Shown piece by piece: positions 1-8,600 of a stretch of 26,100 nucleotides of DNA (position 1 is its first letter; every line of letters begins with the position of its first letter). A program made the position numbers and the translations under genes. A model generated the notes under the pieces. That model was given only the letters and a program-made list of their open reading frames with translations. It made no database searches and was not told the origin of the DNA. Source of the DNA: Isochrysis galbana (Eukaryota; Haptophyta; Isochrysidales; Isochrysidaceae); assembly GCA_018136815.1 (NCBI GenBank), contig CM030935.1, forward strand, positions 6,542,955-6,569,054, given 5' to 3'.

Positions 1-12
1 GGGCAGCTAAAG

Positions 13-32
13 ACGATCGCATGCGCGATCGT
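13..32. repeat. Inverted repeat, 8-bp stem with 4-nt loop
   Basis: ACGATCGC (13-20) and GCGATCGT (25-32) are perfect reverse complements around the loop ATGC. It lies upstream of the LINE-like tail and may belong to the same element. No function can be assigned. Confidence 0.4.
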
Positions 33-138
33 GAGGTAGGTGACTCTGAGCTTGCAGACTGCCCTACGGCGCACATGGAAGCACACAGAACAACGAGACG
101 CATTAGCGATCGAAACCACACCGATGGCACATTTTAAA

Positions 139-232
139 AGGCCTTCCCGGAACACGCATCCGAAACCGGGCCCGTGGTAGTGTACCAGGGCCGCACCCCC
201 GACACCAAACAAAAAGGCAAGGAGGAGCAACA
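139..232 (+). mobile_element. 3' tail of a LINE-like element, second copy of the family at 17.6-21.7 kb
   Basis: This stretch aligns without gaps to 21559-21652, the 3' UTR of the LINE-type element further right, at a constant offset of 21,420 bases. Shared blocks include AGGCCT, CCCGGAAC, CGTGGTAG and ACAAA-rich sequence before a GA-rich end. The alignment is clear from about 139 and fades beyond about 232. To the left (1-138) I see no convincing match to the coding part of the other copy, so this is either a diverged, 5'-truncated copy or the end of a related family whose body lies outside the window. The two copies share a small hairpin with a compensatory base change, described separately. 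Confidence 0.7.
169..192 (+). other. Conserved 3'-UTR RNA hairpin of the LINE-like family (left copy)
   Basis: GGCCC (169-173) pairs with GGGCC (188-192) around a 14-nt loop, GTGGTAGTGTACCA. The homologous position in the right-hand element (21589-21612) has GGCTC pairing with GAGCC around an almost identical loop. The middle stem pair changes from C-G to T-A with pairing kept, which is covariation. Many LINE reverse transcriptases recognise a 3'-UTR stem-loop in their own RNA, so such a role here is reasonable but inferred. Confidence 0.5.
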
Positions 233-369
233 TCGCACAAACAAACCAATGAAACAAGTAAGGACAAACGAACAAATGCGGCGTGCAATGCGGCGGAGCT
301 TCGAGGCAACTCGTTGGCAAAAACAAAACTCACTCAATTTTCTCACACACTACACATTGATAGAAGCAC

Positions 370-406
370 CGCATCCGCCTAGAGTATATAAAATACTCTG
401 GATGCG
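370..406. repeat. TATA-containing hairpin (14 paired bases, one bulge)
   Basis: CGCATCC (370-376) and AGAGTAT (381-387) pair with ATACTCT (393-399) and GGATGCG (400-406). The 5' arm carries a 4-nt bulge, GCCT, and the loop is ATAAA. The loop region spells TATATAAAA, a consensus-like TATA box on the plus strand, but no plausible plus-strand coding gene follows. The region from about 233 to 597 otherwise holds no gene I can support. It contains a 16-base G run at 478-493 and the 3' flank of the minus-strand coiled-coil gene. Confidence 0.45.
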
Positions 407-597
407 ACAACAACCAACGGGCGAGCTCCATGCATGGTCCATCATCGACGGTCGTAGGTCCATGGTGTGCGGGGGAAGGGGGGGGGGGGGGGGCGTTTCA
501 CGAGAAGCTAGCAACTCTTTATGACGCTCACTGCCACTGGACACATGGAGAGAAGACAAGATGCACGTGCCTCGAGGTGCTGTGCTCACAAGAGCCG

Positions 598-1704
598 CTA
601 CGGCAAGGACGCCCGCACATTCAAGCTCAATTTCACAACGCCGTCAACTGCGCTCAAGACCGCCGAGACCGGATCCGCCCTAGCATCAAGGGCGGCTGCA
701 TTCGCTCCACTCCCCTGCGCAGACAATTCCGCTAGCCTTGCCTCGAGAATTGCCACCCGAGCGTTGGCAACCACGAGATCAGCACCTTCGACAGCGCTCG
801 CCTCTAAGCGCTCCTCAAGGGCTGCTGCTCGCTGGTTAGCAAGGTTGAGATCGATGCGGAGCGATGAGGCCAAAAGGGCCTGGTCGCGCAAGCGGGCCAG
901 CTCTGCTTCAGCACGCCCGAGTGCCGCTTGTTGGTCTGCCGCGAGCTTTTCGAGCACGACGACCCTCTTCTGTGCATCAACGAGGGCAACTGCGTCCACT
1001 GCCCCACGTCGCGCGAGTGCCTCAAGTGCCCTCACCTTGGACGTGGTCTCAACTAGCTGTGCGCTTGCACCAGCTGCTGAGAGCGCCGTTTGCATGTGTT
1101 TGGTGACAGACTCCTTCAGCTCTGCCACTTGCGAGGTCTTGGCGCGTGCTTCTGCATGCGCCGAAGCTGCGTCCGCACGTGCGGCTGCCAGTGAGGCCAA
1201 TGCCTCAGCGGCAGCCCGCCGCAGGCGCTCCATCTCTGCTTCAACGGCTGCCGATCGGCTCGCCGCCGCCTGCTCCGCCGTCCTCACGCGCGCCATAGCG
1301 TCCACCGCGGCCTGATCCGCTGCTTGCCGCAGCCGCTCACACTCGGCACGCAGCCTTGCGCACTCGGCTTGCGAGAGAGCCAGCGCCTGCACCAGCAGAC
1401 GCGGATCCACGTCCAACGGCTGCGTGGGCAACTCGCGTGACTGCTCTGCGGCGGGAGCCTCACTGCTCACCTGCAGCGTCGGTTCAGGCGCCTCAACCTC
1501 CGCGTGAATCGCCAGCTCCAGCTGTCGCACGCGCTCCTCCGCCTCGCGCTGCGCGTTCTCCCTCCTCTGCTGCTGCTGCTGCCGGCTCCACGCGTCGGCT
1601 GCATCGAGCTCGTACGAGGTGAGCTCGCCCTCGAGGCGCAGCGCGGCGGCTAGGGCGGCACGCACGTGGAGCGGCATGGGTGGTGCTGGGCAGACGGCCG
1701 TCAT
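598..1704 (-). CDS. Alanine-rich coiled-coil protein, function unknown
   Basis: A single-exon reading frame of 368 residues runs from an ATG at 1704 to a TAG at 598. I do not recognise a family. After a short Pro/Ala N-terminus there is a Gln run (five Q, about residues 42-46) and an acidic linker. From about residue 100 to 340 it is almost continuous Ala/Glu/Arg/Leu heptad-like sequence, with blocks such as AECARLRAECERLRQAADQ and VAILEARLAELSAQ, as expected of a long coiled coil. No signal peptide or membrane segment is visible. Reading-frame length, codon bias and heptad periodicity support a real gene; the antisense frame is also open but is explained by high GC. It is divergent from the transporter gene, with a 929-nt shared upstream region. 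A structural, cytoskeletal or golgin-like role is possible but unsupported beyond the coiled coil. Confidence 0.7.
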   Translation of the reverse strand: MTAVCPAPPMPLHVRAALAAALRLEGELTSYELDAADAWSRQQQQQRRENAQREAEERVRQLELAIHAEVEAPEPTLQVSSEAPAAEQSRELPTQPLDVDPRLLVQALALSQAECARLRAECERLRQAADQAAVDAMARVRTAEQAAASRSAAVEAEMERLRRAAAEALASLAAARADAASAHAEARAKTSQVAELKESVTKHMQTALSAAGASAQLVETTSKVRALEALARRGAVDAVALVDAQKRVVVLEKLAADQQAALGRAEAELARLRDQALLASSLRIDLNLANQRAAALEERLEASAVEGADLVVANARVAILEARLAELSAQGSGANAAALDARADPVSAVLSAVDGVVKLSLNVRASLP

Positions 1705-2633
1705 CGAGTCCGATGGAGAGAGAGAGAGAGAGACAGAGCCAGAGAGAGACCTCGGCGGAGGGGCTGGCTCGGCCGGCGAGGGCCGACGGGAGGCAGAAAT
1801 GAAGAAACGTCTTCTACTCTTCTACCTTCCTGGAGTCGGCTGTGGCGTTGGGCTATCTTTAGATCTGCATCTGAGCGAGAGTGGCCGGGCCTCCCCCCTC
1901 CCTCGGTGGGTAAAGTTTAAAGTTTAGAAGCCGGGGACTATCTCTCTCCTCTCTCTCTCTCCTGCTTCCCCCCTCCTCCCCCCCCCCCCCTCCTCCCCCC
2001 CCTCGCGCTTGGTGGGAACGCCCGGCGAGTTCCTTCCTTTCCCTCCTTCCTTCTTTATTACATTTCTGGTCCTCGTATACCTCGAGTCGCCTGGGGTACG
2101 CGCGCGCCCCCTCTCTTCTCCCCTGTTTCTCCTCGCTCCCGCTTGATCTCTCTCTTTCTCGTCTCTCTTCCTTCTCTCTACGAACGTACTTCCTATCTTT
2201 CGTTTGCTCTCCATTGTACACATCTTTTCTTCTTCTTTTCTCTCGGGGAGAGCACGCACCCCCCCCCCCCCCGCCCGGCCCGCGTGGGGCGGTGGGGTCT
2301 CTCTCTTCATTCACATACTCCTCGTGAGAAGTTTTGTAATCTTTGGTGGACGAGTACTTCTCCTACCGCTCAGAATGAAGAGGAGAGTGAGAGAGAGTGC
2401 AGAGGAGACGCCTCCGGAGGGAGAGAGAATAAGGGGGGGGCCAACTTTAACTTTCTCGACGAAAATACAAGGAAGTGGAGAGAGAAAGAGGAGAAAGAAG
2501 AGTCACTACTCTTGTTGTCGTGTGGCAAGAGAGGAAGAGAAGGGAGGGAGGGCGGCGGGGTGGCGCCTTTTCTCTCCTCTCTCTGTCTCCCTCCCCCCCT
2601 TTGCCTTCCCCCCTTCCCCTCCCGCCTCTCTCG
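1705..2633. promoter_or_regulatory. Divergent intergenic region with long pyrimidine and purine tracts
   Basis: This 929-nt stretch lies between the starts of two divergent genes and should hold both promoters. On the plus strand it begins with a GA dinucleotide run (about 1713-1735). It then has an almost pure C/T domain (about 1935-2180, including long C runs near 1975-2005) and another C run near 2260-2275. A purine-rich domain follows (about 2370-2550), then another C/T stretch up to the transporter ATG. A duplicated AAAGTTT lies at 1913-1926. I found no clear TATA box. The open frames through here (for example 2204-3430) are low-complexity and not believable as genes. Mirror-like purine/pyrimidine tracts of this kind can form triplex DNA, which is inference. 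Confidence 0.45.
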
Positions 2634-5512
2634 ATGGACGTCGAGCCGATGGCGCTGGCACGGCCCTCTGTCGAGGGCACCGAAGCCTCTACACCGCGCT
2701 CCATCCTTCTCCTCGGCGCCCATGCGGTCCTCCTCACCAGATATGTGATGGCAACCTTCCTCTCGGCTTTCTTTACTCCTGTCGCCACCAGGTAAAACCG
2801 GGGGGGGCGGGGCGGGGGCGCGGGGGGTTGCTTACAAAGCGTTTGACCGGCCTCTCCTCGCGAGTTCACCTCGTTGACCATCTTCAATATCTCGCTCCGC
2901 GCAACCCTGAGGACCCTCCCTCACGTTTGCCTTCTCCACACACACGTCTCCACACAAGACAAGGCACACCCTCTTTGACTTCATCGCCTCGGTCACTTCC
3001 AGGTTGGGTGAGGAGGTCCCACCGCGCACTCTTATGGTTGCGAATGCCCTCTGTCGCCCCTTGCACATCATCTCCACACGCCCCCTTGCCACCATGTGCT
3101 CTGCATCCATTCCTCGCCTCGGAACACAGCACACATTTTCGGGTTTCTTCTCCCCCGTTGCCCGATGGTTGGGGGCTTACGCGGGCACTGCCTGGGTTGC
3201 GGGGCCCTTCCCGCGCTCGAGAGGCCCTTATCGCCCTCTCCTACACGGGCCGGCCACCTCACCATACTTTCCGCATTCTGCACTGCGTTGCCCCACAAAA
3301 TGCTCCTAGGCTGTCTTCTGCGCCTTGCGCACAATCTATCCACTCCACAAGCCCCCTGCCTTTTTATGCTCTTCACACTCCCCTCTCCACACAGAGAAGC
3401 AATGTCCGTCTGCTTTCGCTCCTGTCGTGACTCAGGGAGGGGGTTGGGGGTTGCTACATTTCCCCGTCGCGCTTTAGGAGGCACACGCCCTGCGCTCGCT
3501 CCCAGATGGCGCCACACATTTCTTTCACGCCGTCACAGCAACACTGCGAGAGCGCTCAAACACCGTTCCATCATGCCTGACCAATGAAGATCTGGCTCTC
3601 AAACCTGCGAAGCGCGGGTCGAGAAACCACGTTCACACCCTCGGACCCACCTCGGACCCACTTTCACGAGACCCTCAAAAAGGACATCGCACCTCTTGCA
3701 ACCACTTTTGCGCTCTACCACACATGTTCAGTAAATTCATCCTTGACCAGGCGGTCACGCATAATGCGGCGTGTTCCTCCACGTGCCCATGGCAGCTGTA
3801 CACCTGGCCCACCATTCTCTTCCACCATCCCCATCACCAGGTGGGCTATCTCCGGCTCGTTAAACGGGCTCATCTTCGCGGCATACCCGGCGGGCATGGC
3901 TCTAACCTCCGTCGTGGCTCCACAGATTATACAGCGCACCGGTATACGCTGGGCCATTACGGGTGGGCTGCTGCTGACGGCGGGGCTCACGCTCGGCTTT
4001 GGTCTCACGCCCGACTTGGTGGACGTAGCTGGCGGGCGGGTCGAGCACTACCAGTACATGTTCATGGCGGTTTACTTCATGTCCGGGCTACTCGGCTCGA
4101 TTGCTGAGAACGCCTCTATCATCCTCGCAACCGAGCGCTTCTCCGACAAGCTCGGAACTGTTATGGCATCCATCGGCACCGTGTCGGGCATCGGCTGTAT
4201 GATCGGTCCTGTTGTGGGGGGCGTGCTGTATGACCTGCCCGATGAGCCAGCACAAGCCTTCCGGTTACCATTTATCGTTTGCTTCGTCTTCTGCGTGCTC
4301 CTTGTCCCGCCTCTCCACGCGATCATGCCTCTCGACGGCATCAGCACTACGGAGGGCCAACAGCCTGAGGGCCGCCCCATCGACACCGACCTGGGCAATA
4401 CGGCGACGGGCCGTGCCGAGGGCGGGCGAGAGAAGAGGCTGAGCAATGCCGACAGTCGCAGGAGCAGCATGCCACGATCAACCTCTAACTCGCTCCTCCT
4501 CGCCCCCTCGGTTGTGCTCGGGCTGTGCGCCACGCTTCTTTCTGGCCTCATCGTTGCCACACTCGATCCGACCCTCTCATATCGACTAAGCGCGCCGCCC
4601 TTTGCCGCCTCGGCCTCGATGGTATCGCTCGTCTTCATGTATTCGTCGGTTGTATATACGTTGTGCTCTGTCCCCATAGGCTGGCTCATCGATCGATGCC
4701 CGCCCTCATCATGCTTATACAAGGCGACCACGGCCTCTGGCTTCCTTATATTAGCAGTTTCCTTCGCGCTCCTCGCGCCTCTTGCGCCACGGATCGGCGC
4801 TGGCGCGCCTGCAAACCTCGCATGGCTGCCCTCCGTCGACCTGAACTCGATGGGAATGGTGGCCATCGCAATGGGACTTAAGGGCGTGGGGTCCGCCCTC
4901 TCCAACAACGCCGTATACGTGGACATTGTCTTGCTGTTGCCCAAGACCGACAAGATGCTGCTCGCTACCGTATCGGGTCTATGGAACGCTGCTTACTCGC
5001 TCGGCTGGGCGCTTGGCCCGCTGGTGGGGGGTGCGCTGTATGAGCTCACGCTATCAGTCCAGCTCTGTCTTGGCGAGGATTTACAATCCGACCGTTGCGT
5101 GCAAGAAGCCTTGCAGGGCGGCGTCTCGGCAATCATCGCCAACACCTCTCTCTCAACGAGCGGAGGGCGCACCGCCGGCCTTGGAGTGCGCATGGCGAGC
5201 TCCGAACTTGGGGTCGGTACGGCCATTCATGCGAACGCCTCGGGACCGGGGGTCGGGATGATGATGTACGCCTCCAACAGCACTTTGGACGCGTTGAAAC
5301 GTCACGCACACTGGACCCACGTGGCGGTGCACTCCAACCAGCCTGAGACTTGCTCGTGCCCATGGACGGCTGACAACGGGTTCGACGGGATGGGCATGTG
5401 GCTGGCGCTGACGTCGCTGGCGTATGGTTGCGTCCTCTATATCGCATGCGTGCTAGCTATTGGCTCCTTGCCACCGGAACCAAAATCACGTAGCGCCAGC
5501 ATCATGTTGTGA
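2634..5512 (+). CDS. SLC18-type (vesicular amine/polyamine transporter-like) MFS protein, two exons
   Basis: Model: exon 1 at 2634-2791, exon 2 at 3841-5512, giving 609 residues. Exon 1 starts at an ATG and encodes a short leader and the first membrane segment (about residues 22-46, ending FFTPVATR). It stops at CCACCAG before GTAAAA. Exon 2 starts after CATCACCAG. Splicing keeps frame and joins ATR to WAISGSLNGLIFAAYPAGM, which matches the TM1-loop-TM2 order of the SLC18/SLC18B1 family. Later features fit: glycine-rich TM4-5 (SGIGCMIGPVVGGVLYD), a hydrophilic central loop, the DPTL motif at Asp295 starting the second half, and the mirrored GWALGPLVGGALYEL. Such proteins are proton antiporters loading amines or polyamines into acidic vesicles; the substrate cannot be read here. 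Odd: about 110 polar residues (about 458-568) with NTS, NAS and NST sequons sit before the last membrane segment. A frame opening at 3584 lacks TM1 and is not the true start. Confidence 0.82.
2792..3840 (+). other. Intron 1 of the SLC18-type transporter gene (1,049 nt)
   Basis: The donor is G|GTAAAACC and the acceptor is CACCAG|GTGGG. Removing this segment joins two halves of a conserved transporter N-terminus in frame (phase 2). The intron starts with a G-rich stretch (about 2800-2826) and is then C/T- and CACA-rich. A short tandem repeat, CCTCGGACCCA, occurs twice near 3639-3660. I see no additional exon inside it. It is far longer than the 108-184 nt introns of the cullin gene in the same window. 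Confidence 0.75.
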
Positions 5513-5651
5513 GGGGGCAAGAGGCCCCTGTCATCAGCGTGAGCTTTATTTGGCTTCGCGGGCTGCTGTGCTCCAAACGTGATGACTTCGCGCTGCTTTG
5601 TTGTGCGGCGGTTGCGCTCCCGTGTCCAGAGGGAGCTTGGGAAACCTCCTC

Positions 5652-6047
5652 ATGCTTTTAATCATATATGGTCTCTTTTGCCAGTTGAAATGTTTTGTGC
5701 ATTTTTCTGTGCCGCATCTTCTCCCCTGTCGATGCCACGTGGCTAACACTGTGCTGTTGGTGGCCTTCTTGTGCTGCTGCTGCCCTCTACCCTTGCCTTG
5801 TTGTCGCCGCGGCGGCGGATGTTGTGGATCTTGGGATTGTTCGCGCTGCCACGTGGTTAATACTGTGCTGTTGGTGGCCTTCGTGTGCTGCTGCTGCCCT
5901 CTACCCTCGCCTTGTTGTCGCCGCGGCGGCGGATGTTGTGCTTGCGATTGTTCGCGCTGCGTAGGGTCGCAATATAAGGGGGAATGGTGCTTGCGCGCTC
6001 GCTTGCTGCAGCAGGGAGAGTGCCTTGTGACCTTTAGTGAGCTCTAG
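5652..6047 (+). CDS. Possible Cys-rich membrane or secreted protein built on a duplicated unit (doubtful)
   Basis: From an ATG at 5652 an open frame of 131 residues runs to a TAG at 6045-6047. It begins with a hydrophobic stretch (MLLIIYGLFC). It then contains two copies of a unit of about 38 residues, each with HV-NTVLLVAF, a four-Cys run, CCRRGGGCC and DCSRC. The two DNA units are 114 and 111 bases, both multiples of three, so the frame survives the duplication. Against it: a second frame is also open over most of the repeat, no homologue is recognised, and the stretch starts only 140 bases after the transporter stop and could be its 3' UTR. Treat as a candidate only. Confidence 0.2.
   Translation: MLLIIYGLFCQLKCFVHFSVPHLLPCRCHVANTVLLVAFLCCCCPLPLPCCRRGGGCCGSWDCSRCHVVNTVLLVAFVCCCCPLPSPCCRRGGGCCACDCSRCVGSQYKGEWCLRARLLQQGECLVTFSEL
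5733..5957. repeat. Tandem duplication, units of 114 and 111 bp
   Basis: Unit 1 is 5733-5846 and unit 2 is 5847-5957. Both begin TGCCACGTGG (a palindromic G-box/E-box core) and end GATTGTTCGCGC. Differences are a few substitutions and a net 3-base change near the end of the unit. Each contains a TGCTGCTGCTGC stretch and GCCGCGGCGGCGG. High similarity suggests a recent duplication. It lies downstream of the transporter. Apart from this repeat and the AT-rich hairpin at 6334-6358, the 5513-6577 interval contains no gene I can defend. Confidence 0.85.
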
Positions 6048-6333
6048 CCCCGTCCCTTTGCCGCACCGTGAACCATGGCCACAGTTGCTAAAAATTCAAA
6101 TTTGAAACTGGACGGTGCAAATAGCGCAACAATATATGCAGCATATGGTGGCACGCAACAGAACACAGACAGAACAAGAAGCAACCGCAGTAAGAATTGC
6201 GTCCGAAAGTCCCTACAACAAAAGCATCCCAGCCAATAATAAATGGAAACGAACACACTCGGAGCAGAGGCCGTTTCCGTCAACATGATTCCCCACTTGT
6301 GCTCGTCCTTCGCCGAAACTCTGAACAAGTGAT

Positions 6334-6358
6334 ATTATGATGTTACAACTATCATAAT
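6334..6358. terminator. AT-rich hairpin between convergent genes
   Basis: ATTATGAT (6334-6341) and ATCATAAT (6351-6358) are perfect reverse complements around the 9-nt loop GTTACAACT. It sits in a locally AT-rich patch between the convergent transporter (plus) and lactonase (minus) genes, where both transcripts are expected to end. A role in 3'-end formation is only inferred, and no canonical polyadenylation signal was found beside it. Confidence 0.3.
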
Positions 6359-6577
6359 TACATGGAGTCGTAGAAAAATTAAACTACAGCCCATGGTCCA
6401 CTTTCGACGGAGCACGACCTTCGCAGATAGGCTTGATTGGCGGTGCGCAAGTCTACAAGATTTGAGCGGGTAGCGCAACACCGCCTTCAGGCGCATGGGC
6501 AAGCATCACCCATCTGAAGGAACTCATTGCTCAAGCGCACGGAAGCCATGGTTTCAGGCCACTTCACAACAGCAGCA

Positions 6578-8092
6578 TCACTGTTTCCACGCCCGAAATG
6601 CGCGCACGACAAAAATTGTGATGAGAGCCCCGCTGGCAACTGCGGCAGCGGTCACCATCAAAGGTGACGAACGCGAGCGGGCGCATGGCCTCTCCTTATC
6701 AGGTGCGAGACTGAGGCACACAGGTGTTGGTATCTCCGCGACCTTGCGAGCCTTGCGCCCTCCGGCGACCGGCACGGCGAAGATGGTTCCTGAGTCTTGA
6801 TTGGCCACAAGAGCAACTAGGGAGCGGGCTCCTCCCTCACCCACTTGAGTCGTGAGGCAAAAGTCCCTCGGGATAAGGCCGCACGACGATGCCACGCATA
6901 CAGGTGCACACGCCGAGGGCGGGATGAGCCTTCCCTTCTCATCGAGGCTGATCGCGGAGATGGCGCCATCACCATTGACCACACGGCTCGAGACGAACAC
7001 GTGCGAGCCGGTTGGGGAGACGCGGATGGCCGCCACACTTGTGTCGGCGTCGGAACAGCAGGCTGCTCCTCCACTTGGTCGCTGGACCAGCTTGCCGCAG
7101 CGTGCGCGTGTCGCTGCGCCTTCGGCACCAAAAGCCGCGGACAGCTCAGTCTTTGCGATGGAGCCAGTGTCGTCGAGCACACACACGGGACCCGGCGGCA
7201 GAGGTCCTCCGGTGAGCTGGCCGGTGACGGGATCTACAGCGTAAGAAGCCACCTGCGATGTGAGTTCGTACGCCACATACGCGACATGCACTCGGGGATC
7301 CGGATGTAGTGCCATGTGACGAGGGCCACCGCCGTCGAGCACACCTCCGTGGAAGGCGGTCGCTGCTGACGGGCGTAGTACATCGCTTGCCGTCGGCTCG
7401 TACTCTAGGGCCCATACAACGTCCGAGCCCAGATCGGGCACACAGACTGTGTAAGCCTCCTCCCCCTCACGAGCGTGGGACGTCGGCCGGCGTGGCGTGA
7501 ACAGCACCTGGTGGGCGTGTGCGCCCTCCTGCCGCGCGGCGTTGACGCGCGGGAAGCGGATGAAGAGCTCGCACTTACCGATGGGCGTGTTGACAAGCAC
7601 GCCCTTGGGTGGCAACTGCACGAGCGACGCACAGCGACCAAGCGAGCCGTCAGCGTGTCGCTCGACAGCAATCACCGTACCAGAACCGTAGTTGGCTGCG
7701 AGCACATGCCGACCACCAGGTGCGACGGCACAGTGGCAGGTGCCAGCGCCGCCTGCGCTCACAGGTGGCCCCAGCTGAGTCAACTCTCCCGTGTGCTCGT
7801 CGACGCTAGCGGCGAATAGCAGCCCGTGGTCCGTCCTTTCGTCTGCGACGTACGCGAAAAGCTGCCCAGCGGCATCCCTCCAGCAGCAGAGCCACGAGGG
7901 GTTGAGCGCCGCCCTCAGTTGAGGGACAGCGTGAAGAGGGCTCCGGACAAGCGGAGTGAGGCTGCCCCGCTCGAGGAGGAGCACGTAGACACCGTCTGCC
8001 TGGCCAGACACGTGGGGTAACCGCTCTCTGTACGTGCCGATCAGTAGGAGGAGAGGTCTGGGGCGGTGTGGACGTAGCCAGTTAGGAAGCAT
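6578..8092 (-). CDS. 6-phosphogluconolactonase-like (YbhE/Pgl-type beta-propeller) protein with C-terminal membrane anchor
   Basis: The frame from ATG 8092 to TGA 6578 encodes 504 residues of the seven-bladed-propeller lactonase family, which hydrolyses 6-phosphogluconolactone (oxidative pentose-phosphate pathway) or related lactones. Family landmarks in order: LIGTYRERL near the N-terminus, VLAANYGSGTV, AHAHQVLFTP, CVPDLGSDVVWALEYE, GGGPRHMALHPDP, AIRVSPTGSHVFVSSR and LIPRDFCL. It is longer than bacterial Pgl (about 330 residues) because of loop insertions and a C-terminal tail. The last 30 residues are a hydrophobic segment (LMVTAAAVASGALITIFVV) followed by RAFRAWKQ, a tail-anchor layout that is unusual for this family. 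The frame stays open upstream of 8092 up to the gap, but that part is Pro/Arg-rich, has no Met and crosses a C run, so 8092 is the preferred start. Confidence 0.8.
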   Translation of the reverse strand: MLPNWLRPHRPRPLLLLIGTYRERLPHVSGQADGVYVLLLERGSLTPLVRSPLHAVPQLRAALNPSWLCCWRDAAGQLFAYVADERTDHGLLFAASVDEHTGELTQLGPPVSAGGAGTCHCAVAPGGRHVLAANYGSGTVIAVERHADGSLGRCASLVQLPPKGVLVNTPIGKCELFIRFPRVNAARQEGAHAHQVLFTPRRPTSHAREGEEAYTVCVPDLGSDVVWALEYEPTASDVLRPSAATAFHGGVLDGGGPRHMALHPDPRVHVAYVAYELTSQVASYAVDPVTGQLTGGPLPPGPVCVLDDTGSIAKTELSAAFGAEGAATRARCGKLVQRPSGGAACCSDADTSVAAIRVSPTGSHVFVSSRVVNGDGAISAISLDEKGRLIPPSACAPVCVASSCGLIPRDFCLTTQVGEGGARSLVALVANQDSGTIFAVPVAGGRKARKVAEIPTPVCLSLAPDKERPCARSRSSPLMVTAAAVASGALITIFVVRAFRAWKQ

Positions 8093-8500
8093 GGGAAGAC
8101 GGAAGGGAAAGGGGGGGAAGGGGGGGGGGGGGAGGGGGGGGAGTCTCTCAATACAACTACTAGTACTACTAGAGGGATTTTGCAACAGTTGAAACAGCGG
8201 GTTACAAGACGTGCTCCGCCTCCGTCGCAACGGAGTTTCAACCGCCTCGCAAAAGGGCAACTCGGCAGAAATATCAAGTTTTCGAGGTTGAAACTTTGGA
8301 GTTGGGGGCGAGATCACCCTGAGAGAGGGGAGAGCGCCGCGCCGGGACGAGAGATGCCGACCCGCCCCTTCAATGCGCAGGAGCTGGGTGAGTCCCAGCT
8401 CGCGCTCACAGTGGCGATGCTGCTGGGGATGAGGAGGCGCCGGCGGCAGGCGTCGCTGCGGCGCCAGGGCCGGCACAGTGAGGCGCAGCGGCACAGCCGC
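8093..8500. other. Upstream region of the lactonase gene, no gene seen
   Basis: This carries a G-rich stretch on the plus strand (about 8110-8142; C-rich on the lactonase sense strand) just upstream of the lactonase ATG, and a small CTACTAGTACTACTAG repeat near 8156-8171. The lactonase frame is open through it, so an N-terminal extension or targeting peptide cannot be fully excluded. No other coding signal is visible. Confidence 0.4.
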
Positions 8501-8600
8501 NNNNNNNNNNNNNNNNNNNNNNNNNNNNNNNNNNNNNNNNNNNNNNNNNNNNNNNNNNNNNNNNNNNNNNNNNNNNNNNNNNNNNNNNNNNNNNNNNNNN
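8501..8600. other. Assembly gap (100 N)
   Basis: Exactly 100 unknown bases, the usual placeholder for a gap of unknown size. It lies between the lactonase upstream region and the first sequence of the chromovirus, where the 5' LTR, primer-binding site and any gag start should be. An unresolved LTR repeat is a likely cause of the break. Confidence 0.95.

Noticed and set aside
521-1315. 264-residue plus-strand frame antisense to the coiled-coil gene
   Set aside because: Ala/Ser-rich shadow produced by the GC-rich codons of the opposite strand.
2204-3430. 408-residue plus-strand open frame
   Set aside because: Low-complexity Pro/Arg/Ser sequence over promoter tracts, exon 1 in a different frame and the intron; no domain.
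3584-3840. Start of the transporter at the ATG of the long frame (3584)
   Set aside because: The first 85 residues of that frame have no membrane helix or family resemblance and lie within the intron; the spliced upstream exon gives the proper first helix.
4072-4953. 293-residue minus-strand frame inside the transporter
   Set aside because: Antisense shadow with no family resemblance, opposite a clear membrane protein.
5733-5957. CRISPR-like or satellite array
   Set aside because: Only two units, no unique spacers, and a eukaryotic context; it is a simple duplication.
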